DNA of 48,522 bases from Methanothermobacter tenebrarum (GCF_003264935.1 NZ_QLOE01000007.1:36629-85150), one strand, 5' to 3'. Counted from the stretch's first letter, positions 39,701 to 47,357 are shown. Made by a program: numbers and translations. The notes: generated from the letters alone by a model not told the origin.

Positions 39701-40110
39701 TATTGTGGAGCTTCCTCATCTTCTTGAGGAAAAGTATACTGTGAGGATAAGCGCGTGCTCTCTAAGAGTTGACCATTATATGTGATGTTCACGTTGAGCG
39801 GATAATCATTCCGCATATGACCCTGGTATACGAGCACATAAAGTTGTGCCCATGCAACATTGGCATTACTGGGCAAATCCCTAAAAGTATATACTACGCT
39901 AGAAGCGCCAGGTTTGTCATTCATGCTATAGTCTGCCGGTCCATTGGTGCCAAGGTAACTGTCACAGTAGAGACCTCCACTCACAGTCCCATTGTTGATT
40001 GTTTCAAGTTTTAGGCCTCCACAGTATGGATCGGCATATGATGAAGAAATTAACGTGAATAATACCACCATTAGGAGGATAACACCCACCAGCTTTTGAA
40101 TCTTTTTCAT
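33754..40110 (-). CDS. Giant secreted, membrane-anchored CobN-like surface protein
   Basis: A protein of about 2118 residues. In order: a signal peptide (LVGVILLMVVLFTLISSSYA), a DUF3344 adhesin-type domain to about residue 310, two CARDB domains (about 315-420 and 423-525), a CobN/magnesium-chelatase large-subunit-like domain (about 530-1780), a C-terminal extension with CCDCSCGN near 1970, a Gly/Pro/Thr linker near 2010-2080, and a final membrane anchor ending GYFLGGRGKI. CobN landmarks are VHLGRHATYEWLPGK near 1225, EGIQAKRRGSAVIIDHLTPP and KKRIDVVIITTGLFRDLY near 1620. The chelatase domain therefore lies outside the cell. The ATG at 40110 is 5 bases after GGGTGA. It follows the adhesin by about 45 bases and is probably co-transcribed with it. 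The substrate is unknown; a metal-tetrapyrrole is an inference from the family. Confidence 0.9.
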   Translation of the reverse strand: MKKIQKLVGVILLMVVLFTLISSSYADPYCGGLKLETINNGTVSGGLYCDSYLGTNGPADYSMNDKPGASSVVYTFRDLPSNANVAWAQLYVLVYQGHMRNDYPLNVNITYNGQLLESTRLSSQYTFPQEDEEAPQYLQINDHIVRVTSDYLLWYDVTNITGTRNWANVTTYNCITDGRIKLITLVAAYNIPGSNNTVAYWVNMGHDVDTYYYGGDYVGETIFKSSIAGDIEDATLTVVHASSVDGQYIFNDRRLSGNQLTGSYSGLNKWNVTKVFDLMGVNRLTYDRVGNFYKIILALLEVKYKPPIIAKPDLWITSNIKGTFLKGLAYNISAFVGNGGNLDVSGVRVDFLDNGMSVDSHIIPEIRSGETVEINFNWTPTTAGAHTLQFIVDPENKIQELNETNNKFTLSLTVDQPRPDVIFKGIDLAADLIANETYTLMARISNVGPVDAGQVRVDFYDNGVKLGTQIIPVLAGGETTTIGFTWTPTTAGAHTLQFIVDPENKIQELNETNNEYNRSCTVKKSGNILVFIVSDEGQSMVINQAAHDANVLGYAPIREKVQIQIRSCDQLTKMSDDELLNLLAGCDIFIGEYLSDTASSRLQRLLSAHPEITNKTSGMFLILEPAIVYNPAYTSLMKYSNIKGEYILSNVSDGLLIDYYGNTTKGTNFEAVLNYTESCTDIPIEYNMAVLYKDINNKQAFVNQIVWALNLIGVPNTGYWKPPTWATSGEKPYGIYRYGWYENLTEYANKYFKANAIGCIGLLESKMYVDSQKLQPYYAIIDALEARGFNVIPVVAYGAKPEQLRVMVESFTDAPSVESFFADPSKYKVYVDAIVSMPAYGLGGDFFTNVTKFFELINVPVFKALHSDYLLPEQWELSTLGLRQLTGDRWWHIAISEAQGIIDPTIVATNSEPITDPDTGLSYSLYQIIPANIEHLADTIKGWVKLKKLKNNEKKVALIYYNYPPGKDNIGSSYLDVITSIYNLLNILKENGYDVKDIPVNTTILHDMIIQKGINVAPWAPGELEKLAENAILYPVDKYIEWFSKLDPITKIQVIEGPVGYIGELCRRAVALNYTTGMEDRIDSWYNGIISLLPENRTSVAIPLLDNIVASLKNYVLTGDQKYYDKFLDYKRQFFALNISGLSGWGEPPGNIMTIEKNGTRYFVIPGIWFGNIFICPEPQRGWEGDINKLYHSMVVAPPHQYLAVYAYLQESVDAMVHLGRHATYEWLPGKEVLLAPYDFPEVVTGATPQIYYYIVDGLAEGIQAKRRGSAVIIDHLTPPLTFTALYSGYASLAALVSQYDVADESTRTEIIDKIRKTITDNNLTTLIEMTMGVSLNKLDGDELVETIEDYLGLIQNTLHPHGLHAIGKNWTEDEVSMLVSSILSVPFPVSTTEETTLQDEIALLVYGKSYGNLTNIQKEKVQEKCIETVKSIINNGLNATLNNLTDRPTKSLRRALELAQEYVKKVYESINAEIESLLDALNCGYIPPGPGNDPVSNPDALPTGRNFFQDQAAEIPTKSSFEYGKTLALLTLQNFNDTVEKIAVGIFCTETARDDAALVSMVLVLLGMEPDWSDSPSAGVGGAKLKEMPKYVELEKLVRPEGWKKKRIDVVIITTGLFRDLYSRQAGLLDKAFRVALARSYYTILDNKTLKQKYGDKIEKALDYVLGPVGFYGVGDEPLDYNYVAKHWVEDFEYYMSLNMTAEIAGEYAISRIFAPPENDYGAGISKSIQLSWTWQDRMQLADFYLNRMGNIYSSNYWGASNPLVFKRALTGVGTVYTSRNTNLYGVLDNDDFFDYWGGLSLAIERVNGRAPTMYVLSYGNKATPKALTIESFISQEAATRYFNPEWIKGMMQSDPTGRYISRKFISNLWGWTVTRSSYTSGVGSSQQFYSSLWQTTYNVYLRDSYGIGVTNWLSSGNRAYAMISATATMLNAIYTGYWKTDENTLRSITNMWASAISQYGVSCCDCSCGNIAMIQWAMQYVNPNLLTGVKARIYGATQNSAFASSGSPGQPGTPGAPSVPGQPGPTPGYTGTPGTGTQGTSAGSMGAMAGVTGAVGAAAGAVGGTGPGTSGGVYEVSKVGGTSGASAGLPVYAVAGIIVLVVLVGVGYFLGGRGKI
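38571..38980. repeat. Direct repeat in the CARDB domains of the CobN-like gene
   Basis: A stretch of 86 bases beginning TGTTTGTCTCGTTGAG occurs at 38571-38656 and again at 38895-38980 with one mismatch. The spacing of 324 bases equals 108 codons, so exchange between the copies would add or remove one CARDB domain in frame. Confidence 0.8.
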
Positions 40111-40154
40111 GCCTCTCACCCTCTTCTAAATAAAAAAATTTAAAAATAAAAAAT

Positions 40155-43100
40155 TTATATTGTGACGTAGTTTGGTAGTCTGTGGTTTGTTCCATAGAAT
40201 GCTATGATCTTACTGTACATGTAGACTAGGCGTTGGAATGGTATTCTGCCAAGGCTGGTTCTTGCATAATTTGGCGCCCTACCATAACGGTCAATGAATG
40301 ATAGAATGTTCGCTGCAACTTGCAGATAAGCCGACTTGTAAAGTCTGCCATGCCTGTAGCTTCCACTTGGTGAAGTTGGAGCTCCAACAGCCCTTGGATT
40401 AATAGCTTTTAGGTTGCCCAAGTTTATGTTGACCGTTGCCCTTGTAAGCAAGTAAAGCAATTGAGCCATACTATACCTTTGCCCAGCAATTGTCACAGAA
40501 CTTGGAAGCCTACCATAACGCTCATAATACGCCTTAACCGTCTTTGCAGCCAAGACAAGATCGCCTAAACCAACACCAGCCGAAGCCACACTCACCTTCA
40601 CCGGCACCAAACCATCAATCGCCACACTATAAGTCCCAGCCGATACCAACCTATATATAAACGTTACAGTCTTGGTTTCACCAGCACCTACCATGACTGT
40701 CTGACTCTCAACAACCGTACCGTTTATCTTAAGCTGTGCCGTGTAATTCCCTGCAACATCACCAGTATTTGTTAGCTTGCAGGATACTGTCACGTTTAGT
40801 GGTGCAACGCCAGAAGTTGGCGTCACAGTAAGGTTGCCTGCTGTTATATTAGCTGGTCTCAGCACAGTCACCGTCACTGGTGTTAGGTCGTCTATTGTTA
40901 TGTTGTAGGATCCTGCCTCTAATGTCCTCGTGAATGTTACAGTCTTGGTTTCTCCAGCACCTACCGTGACTGTCTGATTCGCTACAACTATACCGTTTAT
41001 CATGAGCTGTGCTGTGTAATCGCCTGCAACATCACCAGTGTTCGTGACATTAACCCTCACCGTAACATCTAATGGTGCCAAGCCAGTTGTAGGCGTGACT
41101 GTTAAATTGCTGAGTTCGAATGTGGCTGGTTTCTGGACTGTAACCGTCACGGGTGCCATGTTGTCAACTGTTACATTATAGGTTCCAGCTTGTAGCGTCC
41201 TTGTGAATTCCACCGTCACTGTAGCCCCGGCTTCTATTGTAACGGTTTTCTCATCCACTACCTGACTGTTCACTTTGAGCTGTGCTGTGTAATCGCCTGC
41301 AACATCACCAGTGTTCGTGACATTAACCCTCACCGTAACATCTAATGGTGCCAAGCCAGATCCTGGTGTCACGGTAAGGTTTTCTAGGGTGAATTCGGGG
41401 CCTTTGTAGGCTGTTATGTAGTCTTGTTTTGTTAGTGTGTCTTGTCCTCCTGGACCTTTTACTGTGAGTGTTATGGTGTATGTTCCTGGTTGCGTATAAG
41501 TATGGGTTGGGTTTTGTTCCGTGCTATTTGTACCGTCACCGAATTCCCAGAGCCATTCTGTGGCTCCCGTTGACAAGTCCTGGAATTGTACTGTTAATGG
41601 GAGGACTCCACTTGTTGGGTTGGCTGTGAAATTGGCTATTGGTGGTTCATATTCTAGAATTAGGATGCTTCCTAGGGCTACCATGTTGTCTCCGTTGCTT
41701 CCGTTGTTGTAGCTTTGTATTTTTGCCGTGTTCGCCCCGTTTTGTAGGGCTTCTTTTATGTTGTAGGTGCTGAATCCTAGTTGTGGCCCTGTTAGGTAGT
41801 CTTGCCAGAATCCTGTGTATTCTTGGTTGTTGAAGTAGAATTTGCTTTTGTTGGCTTCGTTTGCTGAGGCCATTATGATTATTGTTGTGGCGTTTTTTAC
41901 TATATTGGAGTTTATGTTGTTGAAGTTTGCGTATGCTGTTGCTTCTGTGTTGTTTACGCCGTAGTCTGTTCTGCTGTAGAGCATGTCTGCTTCTTCGTTT
42001 ATCATGATTGTCTTGGTGGTTTCGTTTTCGTGTTCGTAGATTATTAGGAGGTATGATCCGTAGAGTGCTGTTGTTGTGTTGGCGCCTGCTGTAAGTACTA
42101 GGGTGTTGTTTTCATTTGCCTTGAATAGGCTTGTTACATTGTATACTAGTAGTCCGCTTGGGTAGTTGCTTGTTCCGTAGCCTTTGGTGTCGTTGTAGTG
42201 TGCTGTTGGGTTTATGGTTTCTCCGTTGAATGTTGCTGTGAAGTCTGGGATGCCAAGTGCGGTGTTCCATGTGTATGGCTGATATAGTCTGGCTTCTTTT
42301 ATTGTGGCTCCTTCTGGTATTGGCAGGTTTGTTGGGGTCCATGTGACGGTGTATGGTGTTTGCCAGTTGCTTGATCCGCTGCCACGATATGTTGAATTGC
42401 CAGTTGAATAAATTAGTCCAAGTTTGCCCTCTAGAAGTAGTATTGTGTTTATGTCGTCTCCTGCGGTGTATCTTTTGCCTTTGTATCCGTTGTAGTAGAC
42501 TGTTCCTGTTGTCTCATATATGTTATTGGTTTCATTGTTTTCTTCGATTTCATCATCACTGTCAACTATGACACTAATAGTTATGGGTCCTGTTAGTGTT
42601 GGTGTGAAGTCATCAAAAGTTACGTTGACTGTTGAATTTGCAGCCAAGCCTGCTATTATCTTTGTATTATTATATTCTCCTATTATGAGTTTCACTTTGA
42701 ATTGGCCCGCATCAAGGTTTCCTTCATTAAATACTGTTACGCTGATCGTGTTGGGTTCGTTGGCGAATAGTTCGCGGTGTCCGGCTGCATTACTTGGGTT
42801 ATAGGTTATGTTGGTGACTTTAAGGTCTGATGATAGGGTTATATTTGCAATGTTATTGTTGATGTTAGCGTCTCTTATACTAGTGTCTTGGAGGTAGTGT
42901 GTTGTTTCATTGTATAGGATGTTTACGGTGATTGTGTGGCTTCCCGGGCTGATAGTGATATTTTGTGTGATTGTTTGTGATCCTCCGGCTGGTAATGGAT
43001 CTATATAGTGCAGGTATTCTTGAGTATCGTAGGCTATTTTGACTGGGAATGTCACAGTAGGGTCTATTCTGGTTATATCTGCTTTTCCATTATTTTTAAC

Positions 43101-44867
43101 CCTTACTTGTACGCTATTACCAATTACATTAAGATCTTCAATCATTAAGTCGACGATTAATGGTTTCTGATCTCCTTGATATGGCACGTCACCTATACCA
43201 TCCCCGTTAAGATCGTCTCCCGTGTAATCTGACCAGTAATTGCCACCTTCTGTCGTGTTCCAATTGTTATTGCTTGCATCTCCTTCTGTCTGGTTTGTAT
43301 TGTTGATGAAGTAATTATTGTATAATAGGTTCCCTGTACTGGCCCCGATACCAGTGCCTATTAGTCTGATACCTTTTGTGTTTTCTTTGATTATGTTGTC
43401 TATAAAAGTATGGTTGCCTCCACTCGTCACATAGATTCCATAATTGCATCCTGTGACATTGTTTCTTATTATCGTGCAGTTTTTGGCGTTGAATGGCCAT
43501 ATTCCATAGTTGCAGTTTGTTACTATGTTGTCTTGTATTATGTCGCCATTTAGTGGCACGATACCGTATCCTTGTTTGTTTGTCCCTATTGCTGTGTTGG
43601 CTATTATTGTATTGTTTCCTCCGCCTTCAACGCGGATTCCGCTTTTATCCGCCACGTAGACTGTATTATTGGCTATGAGGTTATTGTTTCCAGAGAAGTA
43701 TATGACTGATCTGGCCGCGCCTGGGTTTACTATGTTATTTGTTACGATGTTGTTCGCGCCATATACGACTAATCCGCCAGCGATGATGTTATTGTATACT
43801 ATTGTATTGTTACCGGATCCGGATGCGGCGTATATACCATAGTCGCTGCCTTGCACGTTGTTGTATTGTATCGTGCTATTTGTCACGCCGCCGTTGTAGA
43901 AGTATATGGCGTTGCTACAGTTTCTTATAGTATTATTCTCTATTGTGTTACCAGTGGTTGGTTGTTGGAACAGTATAGCGTAATTGTCAGCGTCTGTTAT
44001 CGTGCTATCCTTGATTGTTATTATGCTACAATTGTAGATGTATGCGCCGAATCTATTCTGTGTTAAGGTCATGTTTTCGATGTGGCAGTTGGTTGCATTG
44101 ACTAGTAATATGCCCTGTTGTGAATTTGAAATGCTGATGCCATTTATTGTGACATTTGTTGCGTTCACTAGGCCGATGAATCCTGCATCTTCACTCAAAG
44201 TTAAGTCTTGGATGTTCATTAGGTAGTATATTGGTTTTCCGTTGATTGTGTTGCTCGTGTCGATATCCTCCACAAATTTCTGGAATACTCCAAAGTTGCG
44301 CGTGTTATTCCATAGGCTATTGTTACGAAGCGTGCAAGCTTCTGCATTCATGAGCCTAATACCATAGTAGTTGTTGATGACCGTATTGTTGATTAGTGTG
44401 CATCTATCATAACCGTTGATTAGTATGCCTGCTGCACCGCTATCAGCGGCCCCGGTAACTGTGAAACCTTCAATCTGGGTATCATTTGCAGCTATATTGA
44501 TAACATTGTTTCCTGTGTTATTTGCAATGATGGTCACAAGACCATTAGCCTTCAATACTAGAGATTTATTCAAGTTTATGTTTTCTGTGTAGTTGCCCTC
44601 TCCTACCAGTATCGTGTGGCCATTCACTGTATCATTATCGTCTATGGCATCCTGGATTTTATTGAAAGTTTCATTAGTGTTTAAGTTCATGACTCTCGCG
44701 ACTGTTATGTAGTCTTGTTTTGTTAGTGTGTCTTGTCCTCCTGGACCTTTTACTGTGAGTGTTACTGTGTATGTTCCTGGTTGTGTGTAGGTGTGGGTTG
44801 GGTTTTGTTCCGTGCTATTTGTACCGTCACCGAATTCCCAGAGCCATTCTGTGGCTCCCGTTGACAA
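40155..44867 (-). CDS. Giant adhesin, C-terminal part of a split gene
   Basis: A frame of 1570 residues that begins in the middle of a PKD domain (TGATEWLWEFGDG) without a start signal or signal peptide. It is the downstream part of the adhesin whose first part ends at 44927. In order: PKD remainder (1-55), a right-handed parallel beta-helix of NosD type (about 60-560, many N-N-T turns, ending NYWSDYTGDD), CARDB (about 570-790), DUF3344 (about 795-1075), a second PKD (about 1078-1155), three beta-sandwich repeats starting TVTPxxGxAPLxVTV (about 1160-1420), and pseudomurein-binding repeats (about 1430-1570: YYERYGRLPSSVTI, DRYGRAPNYART, YGTNHRLPNYVTI). The C-terminal repeats should hold it to the pseudomurein wall. 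Without the 77-bp duplication the whole protein would be about 2330 residues. As it stands this part is probably not translated unless the ribosome or DNA repairs the frame. Confidence 0.85.
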   Translation of the reverse strand: MSTGATEWLWEFGDGTNSTEQNPTHTYTQPGTYTVTLTVKGPGGQDTLTKQDYITVARVMNLNTNETFNKIQDAIDDNDTVNGHTILVGEGNYTENINLNKSLVLKANGLVTIIANNTGNNVINIAANDTQIEGFTVTGAADSGAAGILINGYDRCTLINNTVINNYYGIRLMNAEACTLRNNSLWNNTRNFGVFQKFVEDIDTSNTINGKPIYYLMNIQDLTLSEDAGFIGLVNATNVTINGISISNSQQGILLVNATNCHIENMTLTQNRFGAYIYNCSIITIKDSTITDADNYAILFQQPTTGNTIENNTIRNCSNAIYFYNGGVTNSTIQYNNVQGSDYGIYAASGSGNNTIVYNNIIAGGLVVYGANNIVTNNIVNPGAARSVIYFSGNNNLIANNTVYVADKSGIRVEGGGNNTIIANTAIGTNKQGYGIVPLNGDIIQDNIVTNCNYGIWPFNAKNCTIIRNNVTGCNYGIYVTSGGNHTFIDNIIKENTKGIRLIGTGIGASTGNLLYNNYFINNTNQTEGDASNNNWNTTEGGNYWSDYTGDDLNGDGIGDVPYQGDQKPLIVDLMIEDLNVIGNSVQVRVKNNGKADITRIDPTVTFPVKIAYDTQEYLHYIDPLPAGGSQTITQNITISPGSHTITVNILYNETTHYLQDTSIRDANINNNIANITLSSDLKVTNITYNPSNAAGHRELFANEPNTISVTVFNEGNLDAGQFKVKLIIGEYNNTKIIAGLAANSTVNVTFDDFTPTLTGPITISVIVDSDDEIEENNETNNIYETTGTVYYNGYKGKRYTAGDDINTILLLEGKLGLIYSTGNSTYRGSGSSNWQTPYTVTWTPTNLPIPEGATIKEARLYQPYTWNTALGIPDFTATFNGETINPTAHYNDTKGYGTSNYPSGLLVYNVTSLFKANENNTLVLTAGANTTTALYGSYLLIIYEHENETTKTIMINEEADMLYSRTDYGVNNTEATAYANFNNINSNIVKNATTIIIMASANEANKSKFYFNNQEYTGFWQDYLTGPQLGFSTYNIKEALQNGANTAKIQSYNNGSNGDNMVALGSILILEYEPPIANFTANPTSGVLPLTVQFQDLSTGATEWLWEFGDGTNSTEQNPTHTYTQPGTYTITLTVKGPGGQDTLTKQDYITAYKGPEFTLENLTVTPGSGLAPLDVTVRVNVTNTGDVAGDYTAQLKVNSQVVDEKTVTIEAGATVTVEFTRTLQAGTYNVTVDNMAPVTVTVQKPATFELSNLTVTPTTGLAPLDVTVRVNVTNTGDVAGDYTAQLMINGIVVANQTVTVGAGETKTVTFTRTLEAGSYNITIDDLTPVTVTVLRPANITAGNLTVTPTSGVAPLNVTVSCKLTNTGDVAGNYTAQLKINGTVVESQTVMVGAGETKTVTFIYRLVSAGTYSVAIDGLVPVKVSVASAGVGLGDLVLAAKTVKAYYERYGRLPSSVTIAGQRYSMAQLLYLLTRATVNINLGNLKAINPRAVGAPTSPSGSYRHGRLYKSAYLQVAANILSFIDRYGRAPNYARTSLGRIPFQRLVYMYSKIIAFYGTNHRLPNYVTI
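41004..41359. repeat. Direct repeat in the adhesin beta-sandwich modules
   Basis: An 83-base stretch beginning GAGCTGTGCTGTGTAATC is identical at 41004-41086 and 41277-41359. The offset of 273 bases (91 codons) is the length of one module, so the copies look recently homogenised. Confidence 0.8.
41411..41640. repeat. Long direct repeat, PKD module copy 2
   Basis: About 230 bases coding a PKD domain are almost identical to 44702-44929. The offset is 3291 bases (1097 codons), so recombination would delete the beta-helix, CARDB and DUF3344 domains while keeping the reading frame. Confidence 0.8.
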
Positions 44868-44929
44868 GTCCTGGAATTGTACTGTTAATGGGAGGACTCC
44901 ACTTGTTGGGTTGGCTGTGAAATTGGCTA
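44702..44929. repeat. Long direct repeat, PKD module copy 1
   Basis: The partner of the near-identical PKD module at 41411-41640. Its 5' coding end (44853-44929) is also the unit that has been duplicated in tandem. Confidence 0.8.
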
Positions 44930-45006
44930 GGCTCCCGTTGACAAGTCCTGGAATTGTACTGTTAATGGGAGGACTCCACTTGTTGGGTTGGCTGTGAAAT
45001 TGGCTA
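44853..45006. repeat. Perfect 77-bp tandem duplication that breaks the adhesin frame
   Basis: Bases 44853-44929 are repeated exactly at 44930-45006. 77 is not a multiple of 3, and on the minus strand the junction reads GGGAGCC-TAG, an immediate stop. The first frame ends LSTGA at the junction; the second frame continues STGATEW. Removing one unit joins both parts into one protein. Confidence 0.93.
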
Positions 45007-47224
45007 CTGGCGGTATTATTTTATATTCTACTACTAGGATTTGTAGTAGTGCTAGCATGCCGCCGGAGTCTGTTCCCTGTATGGCTGCTATGTTATTATT
45101 TGGTTGGAGTTTTCCTGTGACATTGAATACTTCTGGGTATGCTGTTTTGCTGTTTCCTTGCCATACATTCAATCCTAAGGTTTGATCGTTGAAGTATACG
45201 TTTCCTTCGTTTGGTCCGGCATTGCCTGCCCATGTATGATATGTGGCGTTTGCAACATCTTCTAAGTTTATTTCTGTTCCGTTGAATTTGGTGTATGCTA
45301 TTGTTTCGTTGAGGTTTGTTCCATATGTATCTCCTAGGAGTAGGATGTCGGATTCTTCTGCGATGAATATTTGTCTTCTTGGCGCTGTATTGTCATTGTA
45401 GATTACTAGTAGTGTGAATGGGTACATGCTAAGTGTGTGTGTACTCTGGCTTGCTGGTACTGATAATGTGACATTCACAATGTTATCCTGGTTTTTGTTG
45501 TAGTATTCTGTTACGTTGTAGACTAGTAGGCCGTATTTGTAGTTTGGGTAGCCTCCGAAGTTTGATTGGTCCCAGTACCATCTTGTGTAGTTTCCTGGTT
45601 GGAATACTGCCTGGTTGAATTGTATTGTTAGGTATGTTAGTGCTGCGCCCTCTCTTGGGTCTGTGCCTTTGTTATCCCAATTGTATGGGACATACAAGTA
45701 TACTGTGATTGGGGTTGCGTTTTCTGGTATGCTAGGTTGTGTGCCGTTGAATGTTACGGTGTAATTTGACCATCCGGTGGTTCCACTTGCATAGGTTGTG
45801 TCAGGCTGCACATAATATGCGATGCCGTATTGGCCGTCATAGACTTCTACTGTGTTAATGTCTGAGCCGTTGTAGGCCCATCTTTTGCCTTTGTAGCCAT
45901 TGTATAGTAATGGGAAATTTTTTATATATTGGTTGTTTGTTTCATTGGTTTCTGGAACTTCATTGTATGGGTCTATAACAAATTTATAGGTTATGTTCTG
46001 GTTATTGTTACCATAGAGCGTCTCTGCTGTGGCTGGTCTTATCGTGGGATCCGTTATATTCACATAAACGTTGCTATTTGGGTTTATGGAGGGTATGGTT
46101 GCATTTGAGACTAGTTCGTCATTGGCGTATAATAGTAGTGTTGTTGTTGGTGATTTTTCAGTGCCAACGTTTCTGATTAGGCACTTTATTGTATTGTTTT
46201 CTAGTGCAAATATCGCACTACCAGTGACGAGGACGCTCTGGAATCTTAAGTCGATATTTGGCGTGTAAGTGACCTTTTGTATTGCTAGGATGATTTTGTA
46301 GTATCCTGATAGTCCTGTTCCTGGGCTTTTGTGGTATGTGAATTTGTTGGTTTGGTTGTTGTAGAGGTCTGTGACGTTCCATATTTCGTATCCGCTGTAT
46401 GTTCCTCGTCTTTGGTATGTGCCATTTGGCAGGGTCTGGTCATTGTATGTGTAGATTCCGTCTTGGCTTGCTGCATGCACTATCATCAACGTGACATCTT
46501 TGATTGTTCCGGGTGCTGTACCCGTGAAGTATGTTTCTCCTGTGTATCCTTCGTCATTGTAGCTGCTTACATCATGTCCGAGGTTGATCCAGTATCTTGT
46601 CCCGGTTGTGCTTCCCGGGAGGTTGTAGGCCACGACCAGTGTTATGAGTTTTATTCGGCCGTCGTATGAGCCTGTGGTGCATACATTGACTGTATTGTCT
46701 GTGCCTTTGTTTGTTTTGTCTGTTACGTCGTACCATAGTAGGTAGTCGCTTGTTACGCGCATTGTATGGTCGTTTATCATTAGGTATGGGTCTTGGTCGT
46801 GTCCAGGGCCGAGGATTGCAGTGTTATTGTTTCCGTCTGGGGGGTAGTTGTATGTGGTGTAGAGTGATTGGTTGTCTAGTAGTTGTCCGTTGTAGGTTAC
46901 GTTGATGTATGTTTGTCTTGGTTCTTGCATGTGGCCTGAATATACTAGCACGTATAGTGTTGCGTTTTTTATCTTGGCATCTGATGGTATTGTGTAGTTG
47001 AATGTGTATGTGACATTACAAGGGTCTGTTGCATTGAATCCATAATAGGAGTCCACTGCAAGGTCACCGGTTACATTACCTTCTTGGACCGTTTCTAGTG
47101 GTTTGCCGCCCACAGCATTGTCTGCATAGGCCGATCCTGTTAATGAAACCGCTAACACTACTAGAACTGTTAGAAACAGTATTTGTCTGCTTCCTAATTT
47201 TTTAATATTATTCACCCCCTTCAA
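44927..47224 (-). CDS. Giant adhesin, N-terminal part of a split gene
   Basis: A frame of 765 residues with a signal peptide (ILFLTVLVVLAVSLTGSAYA), a DUF3344 domain (about 35-345), a CARDB-like domain (about 350-430), a second DUF3344 (about 437-745) and the first 29 residues of a PKD domain (PVANFTANPTSGVLPLTVQF). It stops at a TAG made by the 77-bp duplication, so without readthrough it would be a secreted fragment lacking its wall-binding end. N-x-S/T sequons are abundant. The first residues follow GGGGGTGA closely; the codon is uncertain (TTG at 47224 or GTG at 47215 are in frame, neither well spaced). It lies under a promoter flanked by palindromes and upstream of the CobN-like gene. 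Confidence 0.87.
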   Translation of the reverse strand: MKGVNNIKKLGSRQILFLTVLVVLAVSLTGSAYADNAVGGKPLETVQEGNVTGDLAVDSYYGFNATDPCNVTYTFNYTIPSDAKIKNATLYVLVYSGHMQEPRQTYINVTYNGQLLDNQSLYTTYNYPPDGNNNTAILGPGHDQDPYLMINDHTMRVTSDYLLWYDVTDKTNKGTDNTVNVCTTGSYDGRIKLITLVVAYNLPGSTTGTRYWINLGHDVSSYNDEGYTGETYFTGTAPGTIKDVTLMIVHAASQDGIYTYNDQTLPNGTYQRRGTYSGYEIWNVTDLYNNQTNKFTYHKSPGTGLSGYYKIILAIQKVTYTPNIDLRFQSVLVTGSAIFALENNTIKCLIRNVGTEKSPTTTLLLYANDELVSNATIPSINPNSNVYVNITDPTIRPATAETLYGNNNQNITYKFVIDPYNEVPETNETNNQYIKNFPLLYNGYKGKRWAYNGSDINTVEVYDGQYGIAYYVQPDTTYASGTTGWSNYTVTFNGTQPSIPENATPITVYLYVPYNWDNKGTDPREGAALTYLTIQFNQAVFQPGNYTRWYWDQSNFGGYPNYKYGLLVYNVTEYYNKNQDNIVNVTLSVPASQSTHTLSMYPFTLLVIYNDNTAPRRQIFIAEESDILLLGDTYGTNLNETIAYTKFNGTEINLEDVANATYHTWAGNAGPNEGNVYFNDQTLGLNVWQGNSKTAYPEVFNVTGKLQPNNNIAAIQGTDSGGMLALLQILVVEYKIIPPVANFTANPTSGVLPLTVQFQDLSTGA

Positions 47225-47264
47225 TTTCCTTTCTATTTAAAATCTTATTTATAAGTTTAACTAA

Positions 47265-47331
47265 AGTATTACTAATTTAGAGATGGTATAAAAATAGTAT
47301 ATTAAAAATTCATGGAGTATTACTAATACTC
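47265..47331 (-). promoter_or_regulatory. Adhesin promoter with palindromic operator-like repeats
   Basis: GAGTATTACTAATACTC at 47315-47331 is a perfect 17-base palindrome. Its first 12 core bases, AGTATTACTAAT, occur again at 47265-47276, 51 bases away. On the minus strand a TATA-like TTTTTATAC near 47286-47295 lies between them, so one site is upstream of the TATA box and the other near the expected start of transcription. This fits a repressor or autoregulator site; the protein is unknown. Confidence 0.55.
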
Positions 47332-47357
47332 AGAGAGAATAAAAAGGGGTATTAACC

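Noticed and set aside
44927-47224. The first adhesin frame as a complete independent protein
   Set aside because: It ends inside a PKD domain at a stop created by a tandem duplication, and the missing PKD half continues in the next frame.
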